A stretch of 24,750 nt of DNA, from contig CABJAV010000037.1 of the NCBI GenBank assembly GCA_902363675.1, positions 1-24,750 on the forward strand. Reading direction: 5' to 3'. Below, one piece after another: positions 23,875 through 24,750 of this stretch (its first letter is position 1; each line of letters opens with the position of its first letter). The DNA comes from Lachnospiraceae bacterium (GTDB taxonomy: Bacteria > Bacillota > Clostridia > Lachnospirales > Lachnospiraceae). Position numbers and translations under genes: made by a program. The notes below the pieces were generated by a model. That model ran no database searches. It was not told the origin of the DNA and was given only the letters and a program-made list of their open reading frames with translations.

Positions 23875-24561
23875 ATGCCATGTATAGATGCGTACATTCC
23901 GGCACGTTCCGTAAAGGGATGGTTTCTGTCGCAAAGTGTGGCGGCACAGTTTGAGGATGAGCAAGGCTGCAAGCTTTCATTACAAGAACTTCCATATTTA
24001 GATGAACTCATTTTAGTGTGCGATAATATGGAGCGTGGATATTGGAGCAGTGAAGAAGCAGATTGCCTGCTGACTGGAATTCGGGATTACTGGGATATTC
24101 TGAAAACAAAGATGTCCCTATCATTAATAGGAAGTGTGGCGAGAGATGAGTACAACTATCGGGCGCAAAGAATGCTTCAGTGTATGGCGGCAGTTGTTCG
24201 TAATGCGGGAACAGTATCTTCTGAGTGTGGAGAAAAATTACAGAGGATGATTGCGGAAATGCAGACACTGGATCTGAGTACAAAGGAGCTGGAGGTTGAA
24301 CTCGGAGACAGTGAAGAGCTTGCAAGGCAGATTATTCTGGAGATGCGTTCTTCAGACCGACAGTTGACGGTTGGTGCACTGATAGCTGCATTTCATTATA
24401 TTGTGGCACATTCAGATCAGGTGTATGCGCAAAAGATGCTGGATGAGATCTTAAACCTTCTGTGTTATTGCAAGATGCCGGGATTGCTTTCGGCAGCATG
24501 GACTCTGCATAATTTATTCTATGTAAAATGCCCAATTCTGGATGAGGAAAATCTTAGATAA
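23875..24561 (+). pseudogene. Unknown helical protein, 5'-truncated at the ugd junction
   Basis: An open frame of 228 codons runs from the ugd junction to TAA at 24559. The ATG at 23875 coincides with the break and has no ribosome site, so it is probably not the true start. The encoded protein is soluble, Leu/Glu-rich and apparently all helical, with repeat-like stretches (YNYRAQRMLQCMAAVVRNAG, GALIAAFHYIVAHSDQVYA), reminiscent of TPR/HEAT scaffolds. I recognise no family. The last codons (EENLR) may already be IS sequence, because a second IS110 element follows within about 100 bp, so the 3' end could be altered too. A new, functional short protein is possible but less likely. Confidence 0.5.
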
Positions 24562-24579
24562 TATGAAGTGACCCCACAT

Positions 24580-24608
24580 TTGTAGCAACGTGGATTTACC
24601 TGTATACT
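24580..24608 (+). promoter_or_regulatory. Promoter in the left end of the second IS110 element
   Basis: TTGTAG (24580-24585), a 17-bp spacer and TATACT (24603-24608) lie 58 bp before the transposase start. It may drive the transposase or a bridge RNA. Downstream GGTAACAGGGATTACC (24628-24643) forms a 5-bp hairpin in the leader. Confidence 0.5.
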
Positions 24609-24666
24609 AGAGTTTGATAAGAACAAAGGTAACAGGGATTACCGCATACAAAAGGAGATCACTCAT

Positions 24667-24750
24667 ATGAAAAGAATACTAAAAATCGGCATGGATGTCC
24701 ATACCACAAATTACACATTATGCGCAATGGAACCAATCATCGGTGAGGAT
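24667..24750 (+). CDS. IS110-family transposase, N-terminus (partial, runs off right edge)
   Basis: The first 28 residues, MKRILKIGMDVHTTNYTLCA and onward, match the opening of IS110-family DEDD recombinases, in which the Asp of GxDVH is the first catalytic acidic residue (D10). AGGAG lies 9 nt before the ATG. It belongs to a different subgroup from the transposase at 20418-21587, which opens GIDIAK. The rest of the gene is outside the window, so integrity cannot be judged. Confidence 0.8.
   Translation, partial: MKRILKIGMDVHTTNYTLCAMEPIIGED

Larger units (their letters stand above)
24562..24750 (+). mobile_element. Second IS110-family element, left end (continues past the window)
   Basis: The region holds a promoter, a short structured leader and the first 28 codons of an IS110-type transposase. 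The element differs from the one at 20265-21840 in transposase sequence and orientation. The exact left boundary is not determined but should fall near 24560-24575. Confidence 0.65.

Noticed and set aside
23875..23964. N-terminal extension of the ugd fragment as genuine Ugd
   Set aside because: The residues before AEMKG do not resemble the Ugd helix that normally precedes it, and they are the antisense of the neighbouring + strand fragment.
1..24750. CRISPR array, tRNA or rRNA
   Set aside because: No regularly spaced direct repeats, no cloverleaf-type sequence and no rRNA-like stretch were seen on reading through.

Overview
The window looks like a chromosome segment of a low-GC Firmicute, most likely a gut Lachnospiraceae-type Clostridia (Blautia/Ruminococcus/Dorea-like). 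The grounds are AT-rich coding, purine-rich GGAGG-type ribosome sites, TTGACA/TATAAT and TGnTATAAT promoters, clostridial-style IS110 and IS200/IS605 elements, and a capsule locus of the kind common in that family. This is inferred from sequence style; there is no rRNA or housekeeping marker.

Left part (1-6800) is an accessory island. It opens with the right end of an IS200/IS605-type TnpB element (TnpB tail, omega-RNA scaffold, terminal hairpin, TTCAC end). The element sits inside an unrecognised gene whose 3' part continues in frame to 725. A Phd/YefM - RelE/ParE toxin-antitoxin pair follows (1121-1734), with a clear promoter and paired operator-like repeats. Next come a 1070-residue protein joining an HD phosphohydrolase-type domain to a HSP90-like (GHKL) ATPase (1974-5186), a roughly 200-nt structured RNA with its own promoter and terminator (about 5254-5451), and an HNH-like protein that has lost most of its zinc ligands (5609-6790). 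The HD-HSP90 / RNA / HNH-like block is the best candidate here for an undescribed conflict (defence) system.

Middle part (6870-20264) is a surface-polysaccharide locus, all on the + strand, starting from an extended -10 promoter. It encodes a DegT/PglE-type sugar aminotransferase, a PglC-type initiating phosphoglycosyltransferase, two NeuD/PglD-type acyltransferases, four GT4 and one GT2 glycosyltransferases, an EpsG/Wzy-like polymerase, a DUF2334-type deacetylase, a Wzx flippase and a LicD-type phosphotransferase. Together they would build an amino-sugar-initiated repeat unit of about six sugars on undecaprenyl phosphate, decorate it, flip it and polymerise it. The 4,6-dehydratase needed to supply the aminotransferase is not in the window.

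Right part (20265-24750) is rearranged. An IS110-family element on the - strand carries a candidate bridge RNA upstream of its transposase. It is followed by a decayed gene end, an intact UDP-glucuronate 4-epimerase-type gene, a convergent ugd fragment lacking its 5' half, an unrelated + strand gene fragment also lacking its 5' end, and the start of a second, different IS110-family element. The UDP-GlcA-making ugd is therefore broken next to the epimerase that would use its product.
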